Assembly: GCA_964387695.1 (NCBI GenBank)
Contig: CAYLXI010000026.1
Span: forward strand, 1-15,785
Source of the DNA: Thiosulfativibrio sp964387695
GTDB taxonomy: Bacteria; Pseudomonadota; Gammaproteobacteria; Thiomicrospirales; Thiomicrospiraceae
Reading direction: 5' to 3'
Length of the DNA stretch: 15,785 bases
How positions within the stretch are numbered: the first letter of the stretch is position 1; the number at the start of each line of letters is the position of its first letter. Positions 1 through 8,800 of the stretch are shown piece by piece. Below the pieces are notes generated by a model. It was not told the DNA's origin. It searched no databases and worked only from the letters and a program-made list of their open reading frames with translations. Both the position numbers and the translations under genes were made by a program.

Positions 1-67
1 TATCGGCTCGTTTAGCCAGTATAAAATAATCTTAGTTATTAAGTTCTTCCTTAAGCAGGGATTTGGG
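1..67. repeat. Small inverted-repeat (MITE/REP-like) element, copy A, cut by window edge
   Basis: The right arm (51-67, TTAAGCAGGGATTTGGG) matches the arms of the elements at 2498-2580 and 9954-10116. The interior also matches the 9954-10116 copy: both contain TTAGCCAG followed by the identical 13-mer CTTAGTTATTAAG (31-43 here, 10021-10033 there) and then a CCTTAA block. The left end lies outside the window. The arm overlaps the last codons and the stop of the ybiB-like gene. That this is a mobile or REP-type element is inferred from recurrence and inverted arms. No transposase is visible. Confidence 0.6.
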
Positions 68-1058
68 TTCTAGTTTCCCATAGAATTGTTGATTTTTCTA
101 AGGCTACATCTAAAGAAAAATCTTCTAACAACATTAAAGCAACTGCTGTGGTTGCAATCACGGCATGTTTTCCATAAACATCTTTATATTCTCCTTGCCA
201 TAACCCAAGTAAATCTTGTGTTTTCCAAGTATTTGGACGAATTTGTCGTTCAATAATACCTCTACATTTAATGTCTTTTAATGCGTTGTGTTCTTTTTTC
301 TTATTTTCTTTGTCATATTCTGAAAAATATAAATGGGTTAGTGCATCGGGTCTCATTTCTGGCTCTCCCCCTTCACCTTTAAAAACAAGGTTTTTTTCAA
401 TTCCGTTGATTGATGCTGAGGCGTGATGCAGGTTTTCAACTCCTTTATGATAAATTCCTTGTATAGCAAATCTGGCATTAAGAGGGTTTAATAATTTAAC
501 TGCAGTATTAAAAACGGTTCTAACCCCTAGTTCAGATTTTAAATGTAGAATTTCTCGCAATTGCGGAGCAAAATTTTGTAGTGGTAAATAGGTTGCTTTG
601 CCCTCTTCTAGTAATTGACTCGCTTCTTTAATTGATCTTGCTTGTGTAAAACCTAGGAGTTGCAAAAAGTCTTGGGCATATTGTCTATTGTTAAATTGAC
701 CTGAATCTCCATGTAAAATAATTTTGTATCCCTGCTCAATTAGTAATTTAATGCTTAATAAAAAATAAGGCGGGTAACGCCATTTTCCAGCATAAGCAGC
801 CCAGTCTAAATCTATTTTAGAAGGTTTATTTTCCAACTTTAAATAACGACGCAAACCTTTTACAAAGCCTATTAGCTCATCTTGAGATTCACCATTTGCA
901 CGCATTAACAATAAAAAAGCTCCCAACTGCTTATCTGTAACCTCATTAGACAAAATCATCTGTAAAGCTTCGGTTGCTTCTTCTTGGTTTAATGAACGAC
1001 GGCTTTTAGGGCCTTTACCTAAAATCCTTAAATAATTTGCAAAGGGATGATCATCCAT
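51..1058 (-). CDS. ybiB: YbiB-like protein of the anthranilate phosphoribosyltransferase/nucleoside phosphorylase family
   Basis: The product is about 335 residues and has the N-terminal helical region (SRRSLNQEEATEAL, then GAFLLLMRANGES) and the overall pattern of E. coli YbiB. YbiB has the fold of the TrpD/glycosyltransferase family 3 enzymes but is reported to bind nucleic acid rather than make tryptophan. It is unlikely to be true TrpD, because there are no other trp genes and the diagnostic TrpD glycine-rich segments are not obvious. I chose the ATG at 1058 over an upstream start at 1094: it matches the family N-terminus and has AAGG 8 nt before it. It overlaps the cysG end by 8 bp (ATGGATGA), suggesting translational coupling as the last gene of the nitrate operon. 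The final residues TQIPA and the TAA stop are encoded by the arm of a repeat element, so the natural C-terminus has been replaced. The role in nitrate assimilation is unknown. Confidence 0.8.
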   Translation of the reverse strand: MDDHPFANYLRILGKGPKSRRSLNQEEATEALQMILSNEVTDKQLGAFLLLMRANGESQDELIGFVKGLRRYLKLENKPSKIDLDWAAYAGKWRYPPYFLLSIKLLIEQGYKIILHGDSGQFNNRQYAQDFLQLLGFTQARSIKEASQLLEEGKATYLPLQNFAPQLREILHLKSELGVRTVFNTAVKLLNPLNARFAIQGIYHKGVENLHHASASINGIEKNLVFKGEGGEPEMRPDALTHLYFSEYDKENKKKEHNALKDIKCRGIIERQIRPNTWKTQDLLGLWQGEYKDVYGKHAVIATTAVALMLLEDFSLDVALEKSTILWETRTQIPA

Positions 1059-2460
1059 TTTTAAGACCTTGTGTTTTATAAAGCAGCCTATCACGAACTT
1101 TAATAACTTCTCCTACAATAATCAATGCAGGGGGGGCAATATTTTGTGATTCAATCGTTGTCTTTAGGGTTTTTAAAACACAAAAAGTATTTTTTTGTTC
1201 TGGGGTTGTGCCTTTTTCAATAATGGCTACGGGAGTGTTTTCATCCATTCCGTGCTGAATTAATCCTGTTTGAATTTTAGGGGCGTTTTTTACTCCCATA
1301 TAAAAAACCATTGTATCGCCTGAATTGGCTAATCTAGCATAGTCAATTGCCTCAGCTCCTGATTGCTGATGCCCTGCTACTAAAGAAACTGATTGGGAAT
1401 AATCTCGATGGGTTAAAGGAAAATCTGCATAAATAGAACAGCCCGACGCTGCTGTAATACCTGGAACTACTTCATAAGAAATGTCATGTTGCACCAAAAT
1501 TTCAACTTCTTCTGCTCCACGACCAAAGATATATGGATCTCCACCTTTAAGCCTAGCGACTCGCTTTCCTTCTTTAGCTAGTTTAACCATCATTAGGGCG
1601 ATATTATTTTGTTCAACTGCATGAAATTTATCTTTTTTACCGACATAAATTCGTTCTGCTTCACGCCGTGCCATATCAATAATTTGTGGAGCGACTAAGC
1701 GGTCATACAAAATAACATCGGCTTGCTGTAATAAACGCAATCCTTTAAAAGTCATCAAATCTGGGTCTCCTGGACCTGCTCCAATTAAATAGACTTCTCC
1801 TTTGGGTTTTAATTGTCCATTTTTAGTGACATAAGTAATGCGTTGTTCTATTTCTAATTCAGCATTTTTTCCTTGCACTACTTTATCAATAAACGCCCCT
1901 TCTAGTAAGCTCTCCCAAAAAGCTTTTCGGCCCTCTAAACTAGGAATGGCATTTTTAACTTTTTGACGATAACGCCCCACTAAATCGGTTAAATAGCTAA
2001 AACCAGCAGGAATCATGGTTTCTAAGCGAGCCTTCATTAAACGAGCTAATACAGGAGAACGACCGCCAGTAGAAATGGCGATTGTCATTGGATTGCGATC
2101 TACAATAGCGGGTAAAATAAAATCACACAATTCGGTTCTATCAGCAACATTTACAGGAATATTATGTGTTTGACAATACTGGTGTACTGCTTGATTTACG
2201 GCTTCTTCGTCTGTTGCACAAATAACATATTTAGGCTTGCAAAGAGGTTTCATGGCTTTCGCAGAAAACTTTCCCATTTCCCAAATAATTTTACTGTGAG
2301 ACAAATGATGTTTCATTTCTATTTTAAGCTCTGGAGCAATAACCGTAACGATGGCACCAGACTTAATAAATAAATCTGCTTTGCGAGCAGCCACCGACCC
2401 GCCACCAACAATAATACAATGTTGATTTTTAATATTTACAAATATAGGCAAGTAATCCAC
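1051..2460 (-). CDS. cysG: Siroheme synthase CysG (trifunctional)
   Basis: CysG converts uroporphyrinogen III to siroheme, the cofactor of the NirB nitrite reductase encoded upstream in the same operon. Its 469 residues are close to the 457 of E. coli CysG, and both halves are present. The N-terminal precorrin-2 dehydrogenase/ferrochelatase has the NAD-binding GGGSVAARK (from residue 19), the catalytic-region CATDEEAVN, and GGRSPVLARL near residue 130. The C-terminal SAM uroporphyrinogen methyltransferase (about 220-469) has VYLIGAGPGDPDL, RLKGGDPYIFGRG, VVPGITAASG and a THRDY motif. The start is GTG at 2460, matching the family N-terminus (MDYLPIF), with AAGGA about 11 nt upstream. It lies 96 bp after nasA, a gap filled mostly by a repeat element, and its end overlaps the ybiB-like gene. 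It probably serves nitrite reduction, though it could also supply sulfite reductase. Confidence 0.95.
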   Translation of the reverse strand: MDYLPIFVNIKNQHCIIVGGGSVAARKADLFIKSGAIVTVIAPELKIEMKHHLSHSKIIWEMGKFSAKAMKPLCKPKYVICATDEEAVNQAVHQYCQTHNIPVNVADRTELCDFILPAIVDRNPMTIAISTGGRSPVLARLMKARLETMIPAGFSYLTDLVGRYRQKVKNAIPSLEGRKAFWESLLEGAFIDKVVQGKNAELEIEQRITYVTKNGQLKPKGEVYLIGAGPGDPDLMTFKGLRLLQQADVILYDRLVAPQIIDMARREAERIYVGKKDKFHAVEQNNIALMMVKLAKEGKRVARLKGGDPYIFGRGAEEVEILVQHDISYEVVPGITAASGCSIYADFPLTHRDYSQSVSLVAGHQQSGAEAIDYARLANSGDTMVFYMGVKNAPKIQTGLIQHGMDENTPVAIIEKGTTPEQKNTFCVLKTLKTTIESQNIAPPALIIVGEVIKVRDRLLYKTQGLKNG

Positions 2461-2497
2461 TTTTGTAAAATTCCTTATTTAATCCAAATCTCTTAAT

Positions 2498-2580
2498 CCA
2501 AATCCCTACTTATAAAAATGGCACATAGCACTAGCCCTTGCCCTTGCCCGCTATATTCAGTTTCTAAGTAGGAATTTGGG
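2498..2580. repeat. Small inverted-repeat (MITE/REP-like) element, copy B, between nasA and cysG
   Basis: The left arm 2498-2521 begins CCAAATCCCTACTTATAAAA. The right arm 2558-2580, reverse complemented, begins CCCAAATTCCTACTTAGAAA. The arms are imperfect inverted repeats around a 36-bp interior containing AGCCCTTGCCCTTGCCCGC. Read on the minus strand, the interior (GGGCAAG..., ...GGGCT) resembles the inner part of copy C, so this looks like an internally shortened relative. The left end is preceded by a 14-bp-period duplication of TTAATCCAAATC (2479-2490 and 2493-2504). The right arm encodes the last residues and TGA stop of nasA. In the operon mRNA the arms could pair into a long hairpin between nasA and cysG. 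Confidence 0.7.
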
Positions 2581-5426
2581 CTTAAGCTCTGTTGCCAATA
2601 ATATTTCTGTTAATTCAGGGACACAAGAACCACAATTTGTGCCTGCTTTTAAAGATTTTCCTATGGCATCAACAGAAGTTAGTTTATTTTCTTTAATGCA
2701 CTCTACAATGGTGTTAATACCTATTCCGAAACAAGAGCAAATAATTTTACCTTCATCTTTAGCTCCAGATTGTTTACCCGCTAATAGGCTTAAGCGAGTT
2801 TTACTGTCTATTTCTTGTTTTGAAAAAGTTGATCCTAACCAACCACGACTTGGTAAATCTATACTAGGTGCTATAAATATAACAGAGGCTAGGCGATTAT
2901 CAACTATTCTTGCGGCTCGATATCGTTTGCCTGTTATGTCTTCATATTGTAATTTATTGCCCGCTGTTCCTAAAATATTGTCTGCCCATGCAGAAGTCGT
3001 TTTGAGAGGTTTTAATCCAGCTATTTCATAGCGATAAAATTCTTTGCCTTTTACTTTTACCCAATACTCTAAATCTTGGGTGATAATTGGTTCACGACTT
3101 AAAATAAAACCGTGCCATTTTGCAATAAAAGGTTCAATTTTAACTGGGGAATGCTTTGATTCTGGTTGACCTGAAAGTGGATCTCCAACAGGTTGTACCA
3201 ACACATCAATCCTGCCGTGACTAGAATATTGTGCTGTCCAATGAATGGGAACAAATAGACTTCCAATTCGGGTTGAGTCAGAGATTTCTACTCGTGCTAT
3301 AACAATTTTATCTTCACCAAGTGGGCTGGTTAATTTAGCTAATTCTCCATCAATAAGTTTATACTTCTGGGCATCTTGAGGGTGAACCGTGACATAAATC
3401 TCATCTTTATGTGCCATTAATTTTGCCGTTTTAGCCGTTCTGGTCATGGTATGCCATTGGTCTCTGACTCGTCCAGAGTTTAAAATTAAAGGAAAGTCTT
3501 TGCTAGTTGGGTGAGCAGGTGATCGTGGCGTTATGGCAATAAATTGTGCCTTGCCTGTGGCAGTAAAAAACTTACCATCACTAAACATTCTTGCTGTTCC
3601 ATGAGGGTTTTTGGCGGTTAAAGGCCATTGAAAAGATTTTAAGGAGGCGTATTCTTCTTCGGTAATTTTGTCTAGTAATGAAATATCAAAATCTCGTTTA
3701 CCGTGGTTTTCAAACCCAGATAGTGCCGCATGCTCTCTAAAGATATCAGCAACAGATTGATGATTAAACTCTTTTGTAAAGCCCATTTTTTTGGCAACTT
3801 GGGTTAATATCCACCAATCTGCTTTGGCATTTTCAGGGCCTTGCATAAATTTACGCTGTCGAGAAATGGTTCTATCAGAGTTGGTCACCGTGCCATCAAC
3901 TTCTCCCCAAGTTAAGGCGGGTAACAATACATCTGCGACCTGAGTGGTGTCTGTGTTTTGCATACAGTCAGAGACCACCACCATTTCACACTCTAGCAAG
4001 GCCTGTTTAACTGCGTCGGCATCTGGCATAGAGACCACTGGATTGGTGTTCATAATCCAAATGGCTTTAATTTTTCCTTTGCCAACCGCTTCAAACATAT
4101 CAATCGCTTTTAAGCCATTATGTTGTGCCATGTTGCTGGCTTGCCAAAAACGAGAAACTAAATCAATATTTTCTGGTTTAGAAAAATCCATGTGGGCAGC
4201 TAACTGATTGGCTAACCCACCCACTTCTCGCCCTCCCATTGCGTTGGGCTGGCCTGTAATAGAAAAAGGACCTGTTCCTACTTTACCGACTCTGCCCGTT
4301 GCTAAGTGACAATTAATAATGGCGTTAGATTTATCTACTCCAGAAGATGACTGATTGATTCCTTGTGAATAAAGTGTAACCATTTTTGGATGATTAACTG
4401 CCCAGTCAAAAAATTCTTGAAGCTCGTTTGGTGCGACATCACAATCTTTAGCAACTTTAGCAACCGAGAATTGCTGTTCTTGTGATTTTAATATAGCACT
4501 NNNNNNNNNNNNNNNNNNNNNNNNNNNNNNNNNNNNNNNNNNNNNNNNNNNNNNNNNNNNNNNNNNNNNNNNNNNNNNNNNNNNNNNNNNNNNNNNNNNN
4601 CTTTAGCAACTTTAGCAACCGAGAATTGCTGTTCTTGTGATTTTAATATAGCACTTTCAAAACCTTCGGTATTATTGGCAATAAATTCTTTATCTAAGGC
4701 TTGAGATTGTGATAAATAAGCTAAGAGACCATTAAATAACACGGCATCTGTACCAGGTTTTAAGGCTAGGTGAATATCGGCAATGTCGCAGGTGGCTGTT
4801 TTTCTGGGGTCAATTACCACAATTTTCATGTCTGGACGACGGCGTTTTTCTGCCGCAATGCGCTGATAAACAATAGGGTGAGCCCAAGCGGTGTTAGAGC
4901 CGACAATAACGATTAAATCTGCTAACTCTAAGTCTTCATAAGAACAAGGAACAGTGTCTGAACCAAAAGCTCGTTTGTAGCCAACCACTGCTGATGCCAT
5001 GCATAAACGAGAATTGGTATCTATATTGGCCGTACCCATAAAGCCTTTCATGAGTTTATTGGCAATATAGTAGTCTTCAGTTAAAAATTGTCCAGAAACA
5101 TAGAAAGCGACTGCATCTGAACCATGCTCTGCGATGACTGAGCTAAATTTATTGGCAACCGTTTCTAGAGCAGAGTCCCAAGTTACCTCTTTACCCTTTA
5201 CTTGCGGGTTTAGCATTCTACCGTCAAAATCTAGCGTTTCTCCAGCCGAAGATCCTTTAACGCATAAACGACCTAGATTTGCTGGGTGAGCTTCACTACC
5301 AACAATTTTAATTTGGATATTTTCAACATTGCGAGTGGATGTTTGTTTAACTTTGGGGGTAATATCCATTCCACAACCTACTCCACAATAGGGGCAGGTT
5401 GTTTCGATTACTTTATTTTTTAACAT
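2557..5426 (-). CDS. nasA: Assimilatory nitrate reductase, molybdenum catalytic subunit (split only by an assembly gap)
   Basis: This enzyme reduces nitrate to nitrite in the cytoplasm. The N-terminus has the [4Fe-4S] motif CPYCGVGC (C11, C14, C18, then C55 in LGRLCVKGS). NSRLCMASA carries the likely Mo-ligating cysteine (C142). Molybdopterin oxidoreductase and MGD-binding regions follow. A C-terminal BFD-type [2Fe-2S] domain (about 845-895 after repair: CSC, then CGSC) is as in Klebsiella-type NasA and implies electrons from an NAD(P)H flavoprotein. The coordinates include 100 Ns plus a duplicated 55-bp flank. Removing those 155 bp gives 2715 bp (904 residues plus stop) in one frame, reading ...SVAKVAKDCDVAPNEL... 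across the join. The start ATG at 5426 is 17 nt after nirD with no clear ribosome site, so translation is probably coupled. The last residues (PKFLLRN) and the TGA come from repeat copy B. Confidence 0.93.
4446..4655. other. Scaffold gap (100 Ns, 4501-4600) flanked by a 55-bp exact duplicate
   Basis: The 55 bases at 4446-4500 recur exactly at 4601-4655, directly on either side of exactly 100 Ns. This is the signature of two contigs that overlap by one assembly k-mer (k=55 is a common setting) and were joined with a placeholder gap instead of being merged. Collapsing the two copies restores a single nasA frame without a stop. The apparent short open frames starting at 4383 and ending at 4488 are products of this artefact. 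Confidence 0.93.
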
Positions 5427-5443
5427 TGGGTTATAGGGTGTCT

Positions 5444-5764
5444 CTAAAAATTAACAAAAACTTGGTTATTTTCTATTTTTGCTTCATAGGTAGCAATAAC
5501 CACCCCTTCTACATCTAAGCAATTTCCTGTTTTTAAGCTGTAGCGTTGCTTTTGTAGAGGGGCAGCAACCATGAGCTCACCTTTAAAATCTCCTATCATG
5601 CCACGCGACATAACATTTGCTTTACCAATGGGATCAAAGTTATTTAAGGCATAAACTTTGTCATTAATATAAAACAAGGCAATCTGAGTGTTTTCAATTA
5701 ATGCGGCTACGCCAGAGTTTTTCACTAAATCTTCGGTAGAACATATTTTTATAAACTTACTCAT
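5444..5764 (-). CDS. nirD: Nitrite reductase small subunit NirD
   Basis: This 106-residue protein has the NirD Rieske-like fold signature NFDPIGKANVMSRGMIGD and a C-terminal beta region (CLDVEGVVIATYEAKI). As is usual in NirD, the CxH...CxxH ligands of a true Rieske cluster are absent, so it is a structural partner of NirB in the cytoplasmic NADH nitrite reductase rather than an electron carrier. The start ATG at 5764 has AAGGA 8 nt upstream. It lies 102 bp after the nirB stop and 17 bp before nasA. A perfect 22-bp palindrome sits just before its ribosome site. The stop is TAG. Confidence 0.93.
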   Translation of the reverse strand: MSKFIKICSTEDLVKNSGVAALIENTQIALFYINDKVYALNNFDPIGKANVMSRGMIGDFKGELMVAAPLQKQRYSLKTGNCLDVEGVVIATYEAKIENNQVFVNF

Positions 5765-5781
5765 TTTAAAATTCCTTTTTA

Positions 5782-5803
5782 TTTTTACCAGGCCTGGTAA
5801 AAA
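5782..5803. promoter_or_regulatory. Perfect 22-bp palindrome in the nirB-nirD gap
   Basis: The half-site TTTTTACCAGG is followed directly by its exact reverse complement CCTGGTAAAAA. It lies about 9 nt upstream of the nirD Shine-Dalgarno on the minus strand. It is flanked by A-runs rather than a U-tract after the stem, so it does not look like an intrinsic terminator in either direction. It could be an operator for a dimeric regulator, or an mRNA hairpin (9-bp stem with GGCC loop) that sets the NirB:NirD ratio or protects a processed end. I do not recognise the motif. Confidence 0.5.
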
Positions 5804-5866
5804 CCAACCCTTAAAACGCTATAATAAACATGAAAACAACACTTAAACACGCTGTTATTATCTCCG

Positions 5867-8800
5867 TTATGCTATTTTCTTAATCTCTACCGCAACACCT
5901 GACAACTTCTCTGATTCGGTAGCAGGTCTTATTTGACCACGCTCTTGCACAAAAAGTTGCTCAGATGGTGAATCAACATTAACAAAGGAGCGGAAACGCT
6001 TGGTAAACTCTGGGTTTTCAATCGCTGTCTTCCAATCACATTTGTAGGTGCTTTGCAGAGCTTTCATCTGTGCTTCTAGCTCATTGGCCATATTAAGAGA
6101 ATCATTGATTACTACATCTTGTAGGTAAGATAAGCCACCTTCTAGGTTATCCATCCAAGTTGCGGTGCGTTGCAACTTGTCGGCAGTTTTAATGTAAAAC
6201 ATTAGCAAGCGATCAATGTATTTAAAAACATCTTCTTTGGTTAAATCTGTTGCAAACAAGTCTGCATGACGCGGCTTCATGCCACCATTACCACAAACAA
6301 ACAAGTTCCAGCCATTTTCAGTTGAAATCAAGCCTATATCTTTTGCTTGAGCTTCGGCACACTCTCTGGTGCAACCAGAGACACCCATCTTCAATTTATG
6401 TGGTGAACGCACGCCTTTATAACGGTTCTCTAGCTCAATAGCCATGGTAACGGAATCGTCTAATCCAAAGCGACACCAAGTAGAACCAACGCAAGACTTT
6501 ACCGTACGCAATGACTTGGCATAGGCTTGACCTGATTCAAAGCCCGCGTCAATCAATATCTTCCAGATAGATGGCAGGTCATTCATCTGAGCACCAAATA
6601 ATACAATTCGTTGTCCACCATTAACCTTGGTGTAGAGTTTATATTTATTGGCAACTTCACCTAATACAATTAACTTATCAGGGGTAATTTCTCCACCTGG
6701 AACTCGTGGAATAACCGAGTAGGTGCCATCTTTTTGCATGTTTCCAAGGTAATTGTCGTTAGTATCTTGCAGTGGAATGTTGTCTGCTTCAAGTGCATAG
6801 ACATTCCAAAGTGATGCGAAAATGCTGCCCGATGCTTGCTTGCATACTCCACAACCATAGCCTGAGCCGTGCGTTGAAATTAAAGAGTCAAAATCTTTAA
6901 TTTCTTCAACTTGACAAATATGATACAACTCTTGGCGAGTATGCTTGAAATGTTCACAAATATCGGTATTAACTTCTACACCGCGTTTTTCAAGCTCGTT
7001 GTTTAGTACATTGGTAACCAGTTGAATACAACCACCACACCCAGCTCCTGCTTCAGTAGATGCTTTAATGTCTGCCATGGTGCAACAGCCCGTTTCAACA
7101 GCATTCACAATGTCGCCCTTGGAAACATCATAGCAAGAGCAAAGTTGAGCGGTGTCTGGTAGAGCATCAGGACCAAATAAATCTCCCCCTCCAGAACCAT
7201 CACGATTAGGTAATATGAGCATATCAGGATGTTCTGGTAAATCCATATCATTGAGCATAATTTGTAAAAGATTACCAAAATCTTCGGCATCTCCTACCAA
7301 CACCGCTCCTAATAGTTTTTTGCCATCTGGTGTTACCACAATCTTTTTATAAATTTCTTCTGGCCCATTTTCATACACATAAGACAGTGCATTTTCATCT
7401 GTACCGTGCGGATCACCAATTGATGCGACATCTATTCCCATTAACTTTAGCTTGGTACTCATGTCTGCACCCGTAAAACTTCCAGGCTCGGCATTAAGCT
7501 GGTTAACAACCGCTTGTGCCATAGCATAACCTGGAGCAACCAGACCATAAATCATGCCTTCATGCAAAGCACATTCACCTATGGCAAATATATCTTTATG
7601 ATTTGTTTTGCATTGGTCATCAATAACAATTCCGCCACGAGGACCTAGCTCTAGACCTATTTTTTTGGCTAGGTCATCACGGGCACGAATTCCTGCTGAG
7701 AATAACACCATATCGGTTTCAAGCTCTTCTCCATCAGCAAAAACCATTTTATTCATGCAGTTTTTACCCGCTTGAATTACATTGGTTGCCTTTGAGGCAT
7801 GAACCGTTACCCCTAAATTTTCAATTTTACGCTTTAGCAGGGCAGAACCACCGTCATCTAATTGCACTGGCATTAAACGCGGTGCAAACTCAACGACATG
7901 CGTATCAAGCCCTAAGTCTACCAAAGCTTTGGCGGCTTCTAGCCCAAGCAGGCCTCCTCCGACCACGACACCCACCTTCCCTTTGGCGGCAACGGCTTTC
8001 ATGGCTTCTAAGTCTTCAATGGTACGATAAACCAAGCAACCTTCACGGTCATTACCTTTGATAGGCGGCACAAATGGGAAAGAACCTGTTGCCATAATAA
8101 GTTTGTCATAAGAGATGATTACACCTGCTTGAGAGGTAACTGTTTTCTCTTTTATATCAACATCAACAGCCTTATCATTCATGTAAATTGTGACATTATT
8201 TTCTTCATAAAAACCTGGTTTAACTAAAGAAAGGTCTTCTGCGGTTTTGCCAGAAAAATAAGAGGATAAATAAACTCGATCATAAGCGACTCTGGGCTCT
8301 TCACAAAAAGTATGAACTTCAAAGTTATCATAACCTTCACTGGCAACTAACTTTTCAATAAAATTATGCCCTACCATGCCATTTCCAATAACGACTATTT
8401 TTTGCTTGTTCATGCTATTTTCTTCCTTTACTTCTACTTCTCTTACTTTTTGTATAGAAGGATCAAAACCTTCACCAAATACCAATGTATCTCGATAGCC
8501 TGACATATCTCTTTGCTCTACCAAATTATCAAATATCCAATTAGAACCGCTAACATCGCCAAACATGACTGCACCCTGAACCTTGTTATCTTTTAAAACA
8601 ATTTTCCGATAAATGTTTTGAGTTAAGTCTTTATAAACCAAAGATTCTGATTCTGCTGAATCCTGAAAATCTCCTGCCGAAAACAAGCTGATACCTGTTA
8701 CCTTTAATTTTGTAGAGATAAAGCTACCTTGGTAGGATGATTTTTTGCCCGTTAAATTTTCTGCTAACACCTGTGCTTGTTCATACAAGGGGGCAACTAA

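Noticed and set aside
2576..3031. Open frames antisense to nasA, nirB and other genes (for example 2576-3031, 3944-4207, 7786-8061, 9015-9365 plus; 15110-15385 minus)
   Set aside because: They lie wholly opposite well-supported genes, show no recognisable domains and have no convincing ribosome sites.
4488..4500. Apparent premature end of the nasA N-terminal fragment (VLY then stop)
   Set aside because: It is read through the duplicated flank in the wrong frame beyond the N gap, and disappears when the 55-bp copies are merged.
5869..8424. Identical 13-mer ATGCTATTTTCTT at 5869-5881 and 8412-8424, at the end and start of NirB
   Set aside because: A 13-bp match is expected about once or twice by chance in an AT-rich window of this size, and neither flank extends the match.
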